Shown: positions 33,700 to 47,427, counted from the first letter of the stretch. The stretch: 64,000 nt of DNA from Aquarana catesbeiana (GCF_042186555.1 NC_133328.1:61374074-61438073), one strand, 5' to 3'. A program made the numbers and translations. Notes: generated by a model from the sequence alone, not told the origin.

Positions 33700-35007
33700 T
33701 AGGCCATCTAAAAGCCTTTTTTTAAATTTTGGATAGAGTGAGAAAGGGTAAGTACCCTGTTGTTGTTTTTGAAAGATTTCCTATCACTTAGGTATCACTT
33801 AAGCCCCTTGCACACAAGTAAGTAGGTGCTTGTGGGGTGTCATTAAATGTATTACTGCTGTTGTATTCATTACACTGTGCAACTGTGTAGTTATACAGAC
33901 AATTACAGGCTGCCTGGGATGGGAAGGAGTTAACTGTGTCTAGACTCTTTTCCCGGGCTTTCTGAGTCCTGCCCACTGCTGTAATCCACATAAATACCAG
34001 GGGAGGGCTCTCTCTTCCACATGGGATTTGCAGAGGAAGAATTGCTGCAACATGTAGTCCTACTGGAGCATGTGGCTCCCTTCTGGGTCACCCTGCTGGG
34101 ATTCTCCCTGGACTAAAAACTTACCATCACTAGACTTTTGCTGAATGGACTTTGGTTCTCTGGTAGGTATGAGCCTGGGCAGCCTGCATTAATTAATTAG
34201 GGCTTAAGTCTGTTTCATGTCTGGTATGCTGTTGTACTTTGTTGCCGAATCTTCAGTAAAGCTGTTAACTGTTGCAAGCCTGGTCTGAAGTCACCAAAGG
34301 GGTGCATGGTGGTCAGTGGCATACCAGAAGAACAGGGCCTGTAAACGAGCACATAGTGGTACAATAGCAAGGGCACTATGAAGGGTTAACTCAGTAGAAG
34401 AGAAGAGTTGAAGAGCAATTGCCACGGGTAACCAGGAATTGGTGGGAAGTGTATAGCAACTTGTCATGAAGCGTGGTACCTTGCGATGGCGACAGGTCCT
34501 CTGGTAGGAAGGGGGTCAGTGATCTGACTCTCTCCCTGGCAGTTGGTCCCCCAAAAGTAACTAGCACCGAACCCGTGGTATGGAGATCCCATATACCTTG
34601 CCGCATAGAACAGTAGAGTGAAGGAGGTAAATTAGTGCATGAATGAGGTCCACGCATGGTGTTCTTTGTGGCCTCATTCTGTCACTGGGAGTGAGGTGGC
34701 AGAGGTACGCTGGACTGGGGATAAGGGCACAGTCTCTGGAGTGGCCATCCTAAATGTAACATACATCGAGGAAGGTGTGTAGTAACACGGGACAACACGT
34801 TTTACAGAGGGACTCTGTGTAATTAACTACTGCACACAGTATATGGCTCATTTCTAAGCCGGGGTTTCAGACTTCATGTTGACTTTCACATGAACGTGGC
34901 CTCACGTGCAGGGCGAGTAGGCCCTGCACACACATAGGGTCGTCCAGCTAAAGTGCCTTCCTCTAAGTGTTTTAGTGTGCCTCAGTTGGACAGGGGCAGT
35001 GTGCAGC
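33700..35007. other. Non-coding stretch, possible retroelement flank
   Basis: 33950-34150 has CACATAAATACCAGGGGAGG (TATA-like) followed at 34254 by CAGTAAAGCTGTTAACTG, a layout that would fit a long terminal repeat. No paired copy, tRNA-binding site or ORF was found, so this is only a suggestion. Confidence 0.3.
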
Positions 35008-35015
35008 CTTACTGC

Positions 35016-35953
<938 letters not shown>

Positions 35954-35961
35954 CTTACTGC

Positions 35962-37433
35962 AGGCTGCCTGTCAAAGTCTATGGCAGCCTGTGGCTGGAC
36001 GGGCCTTAATGCTGTACCGATTGGTATCAGCGCTGAAGGTTCTGTGCATTCAGGGATGAGGTTCCAGAATGTAGAAGATTTGCTGAATGCTGCACCTTTC
36101 CCTTCTGCAGCACTAAAGAGCCAGGAGGGGTACAATGGATCTGGGGTGCCCCATATCCAATGTCCTTACTGTCTGTTTTAGAAGTGCCAAGAACAATTGA
36201 AGGAAAATACAGTATGTTCAGAAGGGACACATCGGAAAAAAAGTTAACCAGGTTTTAACCAGGTTTTTATTACTGTGCCCACATTGGATAGCTTTCCCCT
36301 CACTTCCTATAAAATGATTGTCAAAAAGAACAGGAGGGGAGGAAATCTCAATGGGGACACAGACAGCAATTAAAACGTATCTAATGTTCTAATCCTTCCT
36401 CCTTCTACCTAAAAATAAAAAAAAATTAAAAATGACACCCAAAATTACAAGCAGACTTATGAAATGACCATAGGCCAATAAGACATAAAGACTCCAACAA
36501 GCACATTGTTTTGGTGCTTGAAAGTGGTAGCAGTAGCTAAAGGTCTGGGCCTAGCTGCAAGAGCAATATGCAACAAGAGAAGATAGCCACTCATCGATCA
36601 AGGTAAAGTAGAAATTTCCAAAAAGCAATGTGGAGACTGCCACTGATGAGCTCTTTCTAGAAATGTTAGTTGCCTGGCTGTTATGTTGATCCACTGGCTT
36701 CAATATTGATTCAGAAGAAGTATGGATATCAGGAATGTTGGAGAAAAGATAGAAGCCCTTTATGGTGTCAATCACTAAATTTACCCATGATGAAATATCT
36801 ACATTATTGGGTTTTGGTCATTCTTTTTACTGACGCCAAAGACTGGTGGCATATTTCACCATGTATCAGAGGTTGGCACTATTTATTTACTGACATACGG
36901 AATTGCCATTATTATTTTCACTGGCACCAAAGGCTACAGTACTGTACAACAGGGTTGAGATTTAACTATGTGACCCTTACTGCAGCAATTTTCATGGTGC
37001 TTTTCTAAATCTTACAAATTGTTTTTCCCACGGAATTTAAAACACATTGTTAAGTGGTTTAAAATGGTTCTAAAGGCAGAAAGTTTTTTTTAATTAACTT
37101 AATGTAAATAAACCCAATATATTGTCACAGGGTGCAGTAAATAGCAGCATGCATATAAATGAGTAAGTAAAGGATTAGGTCAATCACAGTTCACTAAACA
37201 ATATGCTCACTAGACTATAGCTTCATAGAATGGAGTTCTATGCAGATAAATTAGAATGAACCTGGTAATCTACATAAACAGCAATAAGTAAAGGCATTAG
37301 AAAACAGTAACAGTAATGATAATAAATACTGAGATGGCTCCTCTGTAAACAGTAGGTTACCCTATATGCACTTTAGAGTGCACGCTATATGATTGGCAGC
37401 AATCAAATTTAAGACTCTCTAAAGAGATACCTC
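35962..37433. other. Non-coding stretch with one repeat copy
   Basis: 36240-36420 carries a degenerate, reversed copy of the repeat seen at 28728. Otherwise nothing recognised. Confidence 0.45.
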
Positions 37434-37436
37434 TTA

Positions 37437-37863
37437 TTCCCTGTACACACGATCGGACTTTCCGACGGAAAATGTGCAATCGGAGCTTGTTGTTGTTGAA
37501 ATTCCGACCGTGTGTAGGCTCCATCAGACTTTTTCCATTGGAATTTCCGACACACAAAGTTTGAGAGCCGGATCTAAAATTTTCCGACAACAAAATCCGT
37601 TTGCGTAAATTCCGATCGTGTGTAGACAATTCTGACGCACAAAGTGCCACACATGCTCAGAAACAAGCAGAAGAGCCGCATTGACTATTGAACTTCATTT
37701 ATCTCGGCTCATCGTACGTGTTGTACGTCGCCGCGTTCTTGACGTTCGGAATTTCCGACCAACTTTGTGTGACCGTGTGTATACAAGACAAGTTTGAGCC
37801 AATATCGTCGGAAAAAATCCAATGGATTTTTTTGTCGGAATGTGGGATCGTGTGTACAGGGCA
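37437..37863. mobile_element. PIF/Harbinger-like MITE, 'GTGTACACACGGTCGGAC' family
   Basis: TTCCCTGTACACACGATCGG at the left, CGTGTGTACAGGGCA at the right, flanked by TTA (37434-37436 and 37864-37866). Inverted relative to the copy at 15018. Confidence 0.85.
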
Positions 37864-37866
37864 TTA

Positions 37867-40070
37867 CAGTGGACAATAGGCAAAGTTCTTGTAAAGTAGC
37901 TATCTGAGTGAGCAGTCTTTAGCCCTAGTTCTTTAGCTGGGTGACATTGGGGGCTAGTCTTTACAGTGACGCACATGAGTACAGCCCAAGTAAAGTCTGC
38001 ATGCATTAAATAATGCGGCTAGTTAGATGGCCAGGCCAAATGTGTTCAGTCTCTGCTAGCAGCAACAGGTTAATAGCAGCAGTGTCCTATCACCAGTCCC
38101 AGCAATAATGCAACAGGGATCCTGCTGTTCAGTTGTCAGCTAACTTCTGGATCTCTCTGGAGCGACTCAGGCCCTCAGTACATGGTCTCAGCAGGTTGAT
38201 GTGCACACAGGAGCTGGGATGTGCACACCTCAGTCTCCTCCTTGGCTCCGTCTATCAGGACTCCAAGAAAACACGCTGGAAAGGGTTATACCAGATTGGT
38301 GTGTGACTTTTAGTCTTTTAAAACCACAATATTTTAACATGCATCAAAGTCAAAGTCATAAAAACACTAACATCAGAAAGTTAACACTTAATTCTGTGTA
38401 GCAATAACTCACAGTGGAGCTGCTGGTTTAAGCGGGTTTGTTGCTTCCCTCTGTTTCACCAGCACCGGGTCTAGGGGTTCCGTTGAGCTTACTGCTGGAC
38501 GACACACGCACCAACACTGTAGTACGTTTTCAATGCTTTATTAAATAGTCAAACTTTAGGAAGTAGCAGGAAAGAGGTGGAAAAGGAAACTTTCAGGAGA
38601 AACTCAAATATCTTCTTCTAATATCTTAGCAACAAATATCCCGGTAGATTTCAGATAATTGAATGGAATGCGCTCCCCTTGTGGGACACACTCTTTGCTC
38701 GTCTGGGTAGGCCTCTCTCGCCGGTCTAGCAGCCAGTACGCAGCACGAATCTAAAGTCTCTGCCACAGACTTACTTGGGAGGGTAAATCTGCACGATCCT
38801 CTGCCACAGGATGTATCAGATCTTCTGCAGTGAACAGTCAGTCACAGTGCCTGAACCTTTAAGTCGAACCAGCGACACTATGCTGTATAATTACTTCTTT
38901 TGGATACGTCCTGCAACCGAGTCACCAGGCCCCTCTATAGACCAGCATGCTGCGTGATCTCTCCAAGACGGTCCTCCCCTGGGATCTCCTCGGCTGTCTA
39001 GCTTCGTCACACAGGACCGACAGCTCAGGACCATTCCTCGGCCGCGGTGGTAGGCTCCAGACAAGCCTCTGGACCCACCCCTGAGCCGCAGCATCGTGGG
39101 CCTCCCGATCGGAGGACCACGAGGTAGCTCCTTAACGCATACCTGTTGGCCAGGAGGGCCAGAAGGTGGCTGTAAAACGACACTAAAACATGGCGTCTGT
39201 CCCATAAATACCCCCTTCCCAGAATGCAACTCGGAGGACCACCTCCACCGAGCTTGTCTCAGAGACAGAGGAGCACCTATACACTTCAACACATTGCTTT
39301 TCCAACACTGACTAGTGGTAACAGCGACACCCACCGGTCAGCACGGAAGCACACACAACGTCAGCCAAGCTGGAACAGAGGCGAACTTTTAACCTTCCTA
39401 ACACCCAATTTATTAAATTAACCTAATCTGTGGTAGATTGTAAATCTACCAGCGCTACATCTGTTTAACACTAAGCTTTTAATAGATTGGGTGGCTAACA
39501 GCATTGTCCGGCTACTGATACCACTACATAGTATTTATGACTCTGTGTTACTTTCTGTTTCCTACAAGATGTACTCACATCCTTCACAATTTACACACGG
39601 CCATCCTGTGATCATTATGATTCCTATAGTTTGGGCTATTGGACCTTGAAAGAAAGAAAAATACTTATAAACATACATATTCAGGACATCCAACATTATT
39701 ATTACTATTACTACCTGTTATTGAGCAGGAATAAGCACCAACATATTTCACAGCACAAATAGACTATAATGTGTATAGGCAGGTTTTGGAAGGTTGTATA
39801 AGACTTGTAGTACTATTTGCTATGTAGCTGGATGTAACCCACTGTTTTATACTGACTTTGCATAAATGTATCCATAGACCTTAGGGGTCTTACATAACAT
39901 AAGCACTAACACTCTGCAGTTGAAACATTTGTTTATTCACTTAAAGGATAACTAAACCCAAATACAAAAATGTTATATATTGCAGCTTATCAGGTTACTT
40001 AAATTTAGTGGCGGCATTCGTTTTCTTTTTTAAGGCTATGTACATTTCTGGCAAGTACAGAAAATACCCC
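37867..40070. other. Non-coding stretch, probable old retroelement pieces
   Basis: 38440-39440 is GC-richer and includes TTCAATGCTTTATTAAATAG (38530), a phrase type seen near 51100 (AAAAAAGATTTATTGTCTCT). The minus-strand frame at 38891-39334 (147 codons) has no recognisable domain. I cannot assign a gene. Confidence 0.4.
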
Positions 40071-40074
40071 TTAA

Positions 40075-40479
40075 AGGGGTTGTAAAGTCAGAAGCTTTTT
40101 TATCTTAATGCATTCTATGCATTTCAAAAGCCTTCTGGGTGTAGCCTTCTGGGTACAGCAGGACGGCCGAGACTTTGCCTCCTGATTGGCTGAAACACAG
40201 CAGAGGCGCCATTATCTCCCGCTGCTGTCAAAGTCAGCTAGGCAATCAGGAGAGAGATGGGGCAGGGCCGGGGAACGGCTCTGTGTCTGAATGGACACAA
40301 GGATCTGTGACTCGGCTTGGGTGCCCCCATAGCAAGCTGCTTGCTGTGGGGGCACTTGACAGGGGGGAGGAGCCAGGAGCACAGAAGAAGGACCCGAGCA
40401 AGTAAGCCACTGCACAGAGCAAGTAAGTATAACATGTTTGTTATTTTTAAGGAAAAAAGAATGAGATTTTACAATCACT
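40075..40479. mobile_element. TTAA-flanked MITE ('GGGGTTGTAAA' family)
   Basis: AGGGGTTGTAAAGTC at the left and ATTTTACAATCACTT at the right, flanked by TTAA (40071-40074 and 40480-40483). Sister copies: 52420-52921, 45902-46215 (partial) and the 43394 end. Confidence 0.82.
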
Positions 40480-40483
40480 TTAA

Positions 40484-40571
40484 TCTTGCCAAAAATGCTA
40501 ATTTCAATCATAACGAATGACATGAAAAAAAGAACGAAAACAAAACTAATTTTTCGGCAGTGCACATGTCT
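40484..40571. mobile_element. Terminal fragment of the TAGACATGTGC element
   Basis: Ends TCGGCAGTGCACATGTCTA, matching the right end of 32339-33699; left part missing. Confidence 0.6.
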
Positions 40572-41399
40572 ATTGACTAGCTGGACTGGGTGCTGTTTAA
40601 TTTTTGGAATCTGTTTCAACATAATTGTCCTACCCATATCTACCACTTTAACACCTAGCTGACCCTCATTTGGAGGGAATGTCCTTATTTTGGAACCAAA
40701 ATCCCTTTGTCACTGTTTGTCCCTAAGTTTCCTTTTTTTTGTGATGTATATAGCTCTATATTAAACATACTATTTAACTACCAAAAGTGTTATACTACGC
40801 TAAACCAATTACCCAACCTCATAATTTTTGCATTTGTTATTTGGAAAAGCCAAAATGAGGAATAAGTAATTGCAAATAACCCATCATTTTTTGCATACTA
40901 ATTATTCATATTCCGTATAACTGTGGTGTGGCAGGGCATTTGTCTACAGTACATACTGTGTAGTGAACGATGCACCTCCTTGCCATGTCAAAAAATTGGG
41001 AGGTATGTTGATTTGTCATCCTTCTCCTCATCAGGTGATAGTGTCGGCCTAGCAATTGGCAACTCAGGACCCATCACTGCTTCTTGGGAGAAAGCCTCAT
41101 GCTCCCTAATATCAGAAGCACTGGGTATTGGCACCAGCTGATACATAAGAATGGAGCGGTGGAGGAATATGTCAGTATAACTGGGTCAATGGGTGGGTTA
41201 ACCCCTTCCCAGCCATTAGTATAGTATCAGTAGTATAACATTCAATAATGAATCAGTACTGTACCTGTGTGTAAAAATATGGATTAAACCAATAAAACCT
41301 TCACATTTAACCAATGTGTAGATTCAATGTGTGATCAAACCATTTCATATACAATCCAACTGAGATGATGGTCTATGTATTTTTTCTGAGCTTCCCAGC
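40572..41399. other. Non-coding stretch, no feature recognised
   Basis: Ordinary AT-rich sequence. Confidence 0.5.
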
Positions 41400-41680
41400 A
41401 TGATAAAGCTGATTGTCATCAGGTGAATACGGCATAGGGAGAAGATTTTTTTTTTTCCAGAAAGACGTAGTAGAATACATTTTGACCTAAATTTATGAAG
41501 ATTTTTTTTTTATTGGATATGTTTTATAACATAAAGTAAAAAATATTGTTTTTTTTCAAAATGTATGCTTTTTTTCCGTTTATAGCGCAAAAAATAGAAA
41601 AACACAGTGGTGATAAAATACCACCAAAAGAAAGCTATATTTGTGGGGAAAAAAATTATATAAATTTTGTTTGTGTACAG

Positions 41681-41955
41681 CAGTGGTCTCCAAACTGCGG
41701 TCCTGGGGCCAGATGTGGCCCTTTGTTTGCCTTTATCCGGCCCTTGAGGCCTTATTCCTGCCACTGACACCAACAACGGGGCACTATTCCTTCCACTGAC
41801 ACCCACAATGAGGTATAATTCCTTCCACTAACAACAAAAACGGTGCACAATTACTCCCACTGACACCAATTATTTTTACCCCCAAAAATCAGGCATTGTT
41901 TACTCCCACTGGGCACAGTCCGGCCCCCCTAAAATCTGAAAGATGGAGACCCCTG
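41681..41955. mobile_element. hAT MITE with perfect 8-bp target duplication
   Basis: CAGTGGTCTCCAAACTGCGG at the left, GATGGAGACCCCTG at the right, GTGTACAG on both sides (41673-41680 and 41956-41963). 275 bp, no ORF. Confidence 0.93.
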
Positions 41956-41991
41956 GTGTACAGCATTGCATGACCATGCAATTACCAGTTA

Positions 41992-42366
41992 TGCCGTGTA
42001 CACACGGGTGGACTTTTAGGCATCAAAGGTCTGACGGTCTTTCCGACGGACTTTCGATGGAGTTACGACGCACTTTCGACAGACTTTCAACGGACTCACT
42101 AACGGACGGACTTGCCTACACACGATCACACCAAAGTCCGATGGATTCGTACGTAATGACGTAAGACCGGACTAAAATAAGGAAGTTCATAGCCAGTAGC
42201 CAATAGCTGCCCTAGCGTCGGTTTACGGATTTCTCGATAGGAATTGGGTCCGGCGGAGTTCATCGGACGCTGAAGGTCCGATGAAGCCCACACACGGTCG
42301 GATTGTCTGACGGATTTGTTCCGTCGGACCAGTCCGGTCGAAAAGTCTGCCCGTGTGTACGCGGCA
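41992..42366. mobile_element. PIF/Harbinger-like MITE, 'GTGTACACACGG' family, divergent
   Basis: TGCCGTGTACACACGGGTGG at the left, GCCCGTGTGTACGCGGCA at the right, flanked by TTA (41989-41991 and 42367-42369). Confidence 0.85.
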
Positions 42367-42443
42367 TTAAAGTAGCACAGTGCTGAATAGTAAAAAATGG
42401 CCTGATCATGAAGGGGGTAAAACCTTCCAGAGCTGAAGTGGTT

Positions 42444-43393
42444 AATGCAAAAATAAAGCTATCTATGACCTGCATAAGCATTTCCCATGATAATCCAATG
42501 GTTCCAGGTTGAATAATCGGAAGGCTGAGCAGTAGTATCCTAGGGTGCTGACATCAGTAAAGTCTTTATAAGGCATGAAGTTTGTTGATCATGGCACACG
42601 TGGCAAAAACACATTACAGCATTTCCTTGGGTCACCTAACATGCTGGTTTCAGGTCATGTGACCCAAAATAAAAGCATTACAGGACTTGATTGTCATATC
42701 TTATAAAAGTTTACACTCACTCTGTTGATCTCACCATCCTTCCTTAATGCCTGTCTGGCGGAGTAAATTGGACCTATTTTAGTTTAGGTTCTGCTTTATT
42801 AAGCAGCAAAAAAAAAGCATGTTCAGCAATGTTCTGAGTTGTTTTGAAATGCATGCATGAAATGAGGTGGCATTTTTTAAATAATAACAATAATATTAAC
42901 ATGTAATAGTAAGCAGATGTGGTAATAGATACTTGGTAAGCCAATAACTCATTTCTACAATTCCGCTTGTCTTTGATCACAGAAACAGTTACAGAAAGAA
43001 ATTCTTCAAACAAAGCAGTGCTATGAATGATTGCTTTCTGAGCCCACATATAAATAACCATCCTTTGCATACTTAAGTGAAGCTCAATTTTAAGATTAAC
43101 AAATGCAGGTGCCCAGGCGTTTTGCTAAACCTCTTTACTGAATGGCGATTGTGATCAGAGATATCGAGTTCTCTGGGTAAATATAATAAGCATAAAAGGT
43201 TTCATAATGTAAAAGAAAATGCAAAAATATAAGGAAGGCATGCGGCACCATATGCAGATTACCAGAAACATATGTGTTCTCTCTTCCTTCACATATATTT
43301 TGGTCTCGCATGCCTTTACATTAAATAAGATTAGGATGTGGGAAGTATGACAAGCTCACAGTGTTTTTTTTTTTTAGGGAAGTAGAATTTCTT
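42444..43393. other. Non-coding stretch, no feature recognised
   Basis: Single-copy-looking AT-rich sequence. Confidence 0.5.
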
Positions 43394-43447
43394 AAAGTGG
43401 TTGTAAACCCGTCAAACTACTTTTTACTACAGGCAAGCCTATAATTA

Positions 43448-43875
43448 GGGCCTTTTCACACTGGGGCAGTTTGCAGGCGCTATTGCGCTAATAATAGCGC
43501 CTGCAAACCGACCCGAAAGTGCAGCTGCTTTGATTCCAGTGTGAAAGCCCCGAGGGCTTTCACATTGGAGCGGTGCACTAGCAGGACGAGAAAAAAAGTC
43601 CTGCCAGCAGCATCTTTGGAGCGGTGAAGGAGCGGAGTGTATATCGCTCCTTCGCTCCTTCACCGCTCCTGCCCATTGAAATCAATGGGACAGCGTGGCT
43701 ATACCGCCAACAAAGCGCCTCTGCAGAGGCGCTTTGTGGTGGTTTTTAACCCTTTCTCGGCTGCTAGCGGGGGGTAAAACCGCCCCGCTAGCGGCCGAAT
43801 GCCGACGGTAAAGCGCCGCTTACAATAGCGATGCTTTACCGCCGACGCCGCCCCCACCCCAGTGTGAAAGGGGCC
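43448..43875. mobile_element. PIF/Harbinger-like MITE ('CTTTCACACTGGGG' family)
   Basis: GGGCCTTTTCACACTGGGGC at the left and CCCAGTGTGAAAGGGGCC at the right, flanked by TTA (43445-43447 and 43876-43878). Inserted in a TTAA-type repeat that starts at 43394 (TTAAAGTGGTTGTAAACC). Confidence 0.87.
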
Positions 43876-43899
43876 TTAGGCTTATCTGTAGCTACACTG

Positions 43900-43934
43900 G
43901 ATATCTCCTAAACCTGCACGGTTTAGGAGATATC
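43900..43934. repeat. Perfect 15-bp stem, 5-base loop
   Basis: GATATCTCCTAAACC, loop TGCAC, GGTTTAGGAGATATC. Part of the repeat interrupted by the MITE; not by itself evidence for a small RNA gene. Confidence 0.9.
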
Positions 43935-43951
43935 ATAAAAAAGAAGAAAGA

Positions 43952-44359
43952 AGGACGGCACCCTCTAAGTGCAGCATGTATGTTAAAAAATATTTAGCTA
44001 GCATAGCCTGATGAAGGAGCACGCATGCTCCGAACGCGAAGCACCGCCCGCCTCACCCCGCTCCCGGAAGTGAAGACGCAGGTCAGCACGGCGCTCCACG
44101 GAGGATCTATGACCACAACCTAGCCACCTGGAGGCTCTGAGGACCCTTGGCACCACCGGAACAGCTACCAGGTCACAGGACTCACATCCCAGGACCCCCC
44201 CCCCCCCCCCCACACTGGCCCGTGACACCCACATCCCCCGGGAGCACGCGGATGAAACTACTTTATATGCTGGTTGTTAGCAACTCAAAATGTGAGTGTT
44301 TTTATCTATTGTAATAAATATTTTTTAACATACATGCTGCACTTAGAGGGCGCCGTCCT
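43952..44359 (+). mobile_element. Foldback element carrying a hammerhead-like core
   Basis: The 44-bp arms 43952-43995 and 44316-44359 are inverted copies (one mismatch seen), containing CTCTAAGTGCAGCATGTATG. Between them: a hammerhead-like motif at 44008-44039, a poly-C tract, and AATAAATATT at the inner edge of the right arm. No ORF. Confidence 0.8.
44008..44039 (+). ncRNA. Hammerhead-like motif, perfect CUGAUGA core
   Basis: CTGATGA (44008-44014), an extra A, a 5-bp stem II GGAGC/GCTCC with loop ACGCAT, then GAACGCG (44032-44038). One A of the expected GAAACGCG appears deleted, which would break helix III. Probably a recently inactivated copy. Confidence 0.4.
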
Positions 44360-44639
44360 TTTTTCTTTTTTATTGTTCCAGAGCTTCTTCTAGCTTTTAT
44401 AAACTGGCTGCCTTCCATTTATTCAGCATCATTTTATCCTCACATGGATTAATACCTGAACTTGTTGTGAAACATTAACTACCATCACCAAGTTCCCCCC
44501 GTCAGGAACCCTCAACCCACTCCCTTCCCCCCACCCCTATTGGTTTAGTATACCCGGCTATATCCATTGTGCGCCATATTAACCCCTTGTTCGCATATTT
44601 ATTTACCCCTTAGGAGAAGATATCCCTGTATTTAATAGA

Positions 44640-45540
44640 AAAAATACAGCGCTGTATAAAATTATTGAAAATTAAAAAATTATGTGCAAGTTATGATACA
44701 AGAATTTATCATCATCATTTGTTGAAAATATGTGAAAAAATATAAGTAAATAAAAAATCAAAGCAGCCGCTATACGTGGGATACACACAAAAACATAGGA
44801 AATAAGAAGCAGCAGCGATAACAACAGTGATATCAAACAATATGTTGTTGTGAACACTAAATTAATAAAACAAAAAATAATACATATAGGAAAAAATGTT
44901 CAATTGTAAAAATAGTGCAAAGCCTTAAGCCCATAGATATATCTTCATTGTGATGATTGGATACAATGATTATATAAACAAATCCTCCACCGCACCGTAG
45001 TGATGACACCATACAAAGTGCACGCTTAACCCAAGGCAAGCTTTAAAAGCTTGCGACCTTTTACCCGGTCAGGGCCTTTATCCAAGAGGAAATGGGGGGG
45101 GCAATATTCCACCAAACCCCACGGAAGGCGTCACTCCCAGCTCAAATCTCGTCAGGTATACAAATCCAAGGTACCAAGATAGGTGGCACTCAAAGGTTCC
45201 CCAGGAAAAGGAAAGGAATCGACATAGTGTAATCCTGATAACTTGTATTTATTAATAATTAAAAAGACACTTACAATGTCGTAGAGATAAAACAGCATAT
45301 AGCAAATCAGCCGGCTGGCTATAGCGAACACCCGTCCTGCAGTACTGCAGTACACGCGGAACGTCAGCACGTCAGCTCCTCCCGACGCGCGTTTTGTCAC
45401 ACAATGACGTCGTTCGGGGCACTTCCCTGTATTTGCATGTGCCGACGTCATCGGCACATGCGCACTTAAGCAAACTGAAGCAGACTGTGCCGTTGCCGTT
45501 AATTTAGACTGTGTCATTAATTTACTAAAGTACTAAAGTT
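44640..45540 (-). mobile_element. Probable hammerhead-type element, minus strand
   Basis: A degenerate core at 45377-45420 is followed on the minus strand by ATTAATAAATACAAG and GATTACACTATG. The rest is AT-rich with no ORF. Boundaries are approximate. Confidence 0.45.
45377..45420 (-). ncRNA. Degenerate hammerhead-like motif
   Basis: On the minus strand: CCCCGAACGA, stem GUCA/UGAC, then AAAACGCGCGUCGGG. The CCC/GGG ends pair as helix I. Core positions U4, G5 and G12 are changed, so it is unlikely to cleave. Confidence 0.28.
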
Positions 45541-45901
45541 ATCCATAGATATGGCCAGGTATCCCATGTTTGTAGGTGGGCTCTTAAGTCTGCCAGCCAT
45601 AGTTGTGGGGGTCAAAAGATTGGGTAGATTAGAATACCTGTCCCAGTCACTATAGTTCCCCACTAATAAGCCAGTGACAGTGGCCCAAACTCTTACTATT
45701 ACTATTATAACTCAAACTATTACCTCTTCCCATTCCATCCTCTACAGGGGTCAAACTCAATTTGATCGTGGGCCACATCAGCATTATGGTTGCCCTCAAA
45801 TGGCCTGTTGTATCTGTAAGACTATATAAATGTATCAGCTCTTTATCATATTAAATAATTGCCTCTACATTCAGTTATTACTGGTTTTAGTAATAACTTA
45901 A

Positions 45902-46215
45902 AGTGACACTAAAGTCTTGTTTTTTTTCGTTAAAAATAACAAACATATTATACTTACCTTCTCTGTGGCAGTGGTTTTGCACAGAGCAGCCCAGATCCTC
46001 CTCTTCTTGGGTCCCTCTTCGGCACTCCTGGCGACTCCCTCCTGTTGCCTGAGTCGAGCCACAGCAACCTGTGTCCATTCAGACATGGAGCCACAGCTCG
46101 GCCCCACCCCCTTTCTCTCCTCATTGGCTGACAGACTTTGACAGCAGTGGGAGCCAATGGCGCATACGCTGCTCTCTCAGCCAATGAAGAGGGAAGTCCC
46201 GGGAATGAAACTGAC
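45902..46215 (-). mobile_element. TTAA-type MITE, truncated
   Basis: Starts TTAA|AGTGACACTAAAGTC and contains TAACAAACATATTATACTTA, the reverse of the phrase in 40075-40479. The other end is missing. Confidence 0.65.
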
Positions 46216-46662
46216 ACAACCATGTCTTTTTTACCCCAGATCGCTCCATAAAGAGGACCTGTTATCCTTATTTCTATTACAAGGGATGTTCACAGTCCTG
46301 GTAATAGAAATAGAAGTGATCAAAAAAAATGAAAGGGATGGTGTAAAAATGTAACATAAAATAAATAAGAAAAAAAAGATTAAAGCACCCCCACCCCTCC
46401 ATGCTCATGTGTAGAAGCAAATGCATACATAAGTCGCGCACGCATATGTAAATGGTGTTTGCACCACACATGTGAGGTATCATCGTGAATGTTAGAGCAA
46501 GAGCAGTATTTCTACCACCACTAGGGTGCAGATGTGCTGGGAGTGAAGATGGCTGAATAGTTAGAGGGGTTTTTAAAATAGGCGACAAGGGGGGGTCCAG
46601 AGGTAGAGATAGACAGCAATGAATATATTCCAGAGGGTAGTATTGGGGGCATTAGTGGTAGG

Positions 46663-47427
46663 TTGACTAAAGCACATAAACCCGAGGAAAGTATAGTAAC
46701 AAGTCCTATTTGCAATCTCAGAACACCCAATAAGAGGACAGCATGCAACCGGTCTAGACTACGTGGCATGTTCACCAATGCCAGGAGCCTGGCGGACAAG
46801 ATGGGTGATCTAGAGATTCTGTTGTACGAGGAGGATTTCGATTTTGTGGGAATTTCAGAGACCTGGTTCAACAGCTCTCATGATTGGCTGGCAACCATTG
46901 AAGGGTATTCCCTTTATCACAGGGATAGAGAGGGTAAAAAAGGGGGAGGGGTATGCCTATATATCATGAACAATGTACTAGTGAATGTGAGAGATGACAT
47001 CAATAAGTGAGCTAGGGAGGAGGTGGAATCCTTATGGGTAGAGCTCCAAAGGAATGAAGCTAAGGGGAAAATAATACTGGGACTATGCTATAGGCCACCT
47101 AACCTGAGGGAGGAGGAGCTGACGGACCACCTATCACAATTTGGATTAGCAGCAAAGATGGGGAGTGTCATCATAATGGGGGATTTTAATTATCCAGACA
47201 TAGATTGGGCAGAGGGAACCACGCATTCGTCTAAGGCTCGAAAGTTCCTAAATGTCTTGCAGGACAATTTCATGGGTCAGATGGTAGACGCAACAACTAG
47301 AAACAAGGCATTACTAGATCTACTGATTACCAACAATACAGACCTGATCATGGATGTGGTAATACGGGGCAATTTAGGAAACAGCGATCACAGGTCAATT
47401 GGCTTCAGTATAAAATCACACAAATAG
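46663..47427 (+). pseudogene. CR1 endonuclease domain with one in-frame stop
   Basis: One frame runs through both parts. GMFTNARSLADKM and VGISETWF (catalytic Glu) precede a TGA at 47008-47010. After it come LGLCYRPP, MGDFNYPDIDW and GNSDHRSIGF (Asp-His pair), the apurinic-endonuclease motifs of CR1. The stop and later frameshifts make it inactive. Confidence 0.9.

Larger units (their letters stand above)
41400..42443 (-). repeat. Ranid-type interspersed repeat, copy D, with two nested insertions
   Basis: TATAGCGCAAAAAATAGAAA and AATACCACCAAAAGAAAGCT precede the first insertion; the tail CTTCCAGAGCTGAAGTGGTT follows the second. The hAT MITE (41681-41955) and the PIF-like MITE (41992-42366) lie 36 bp apart inside it. 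Confidence 0.8.

Noticed and set aside
33950..34270. Solo LTR
   Set aside because: TATA-like and poly-A-like phrases only; no TG..CA ends, target duplication or second copy could be shown, so it is left as a note in the feature list.
38891..39334. Minus-strand 147-codon frame
   Set aside because: No recognisable motif, in a GC-richer repeat-like region without splice or start context.
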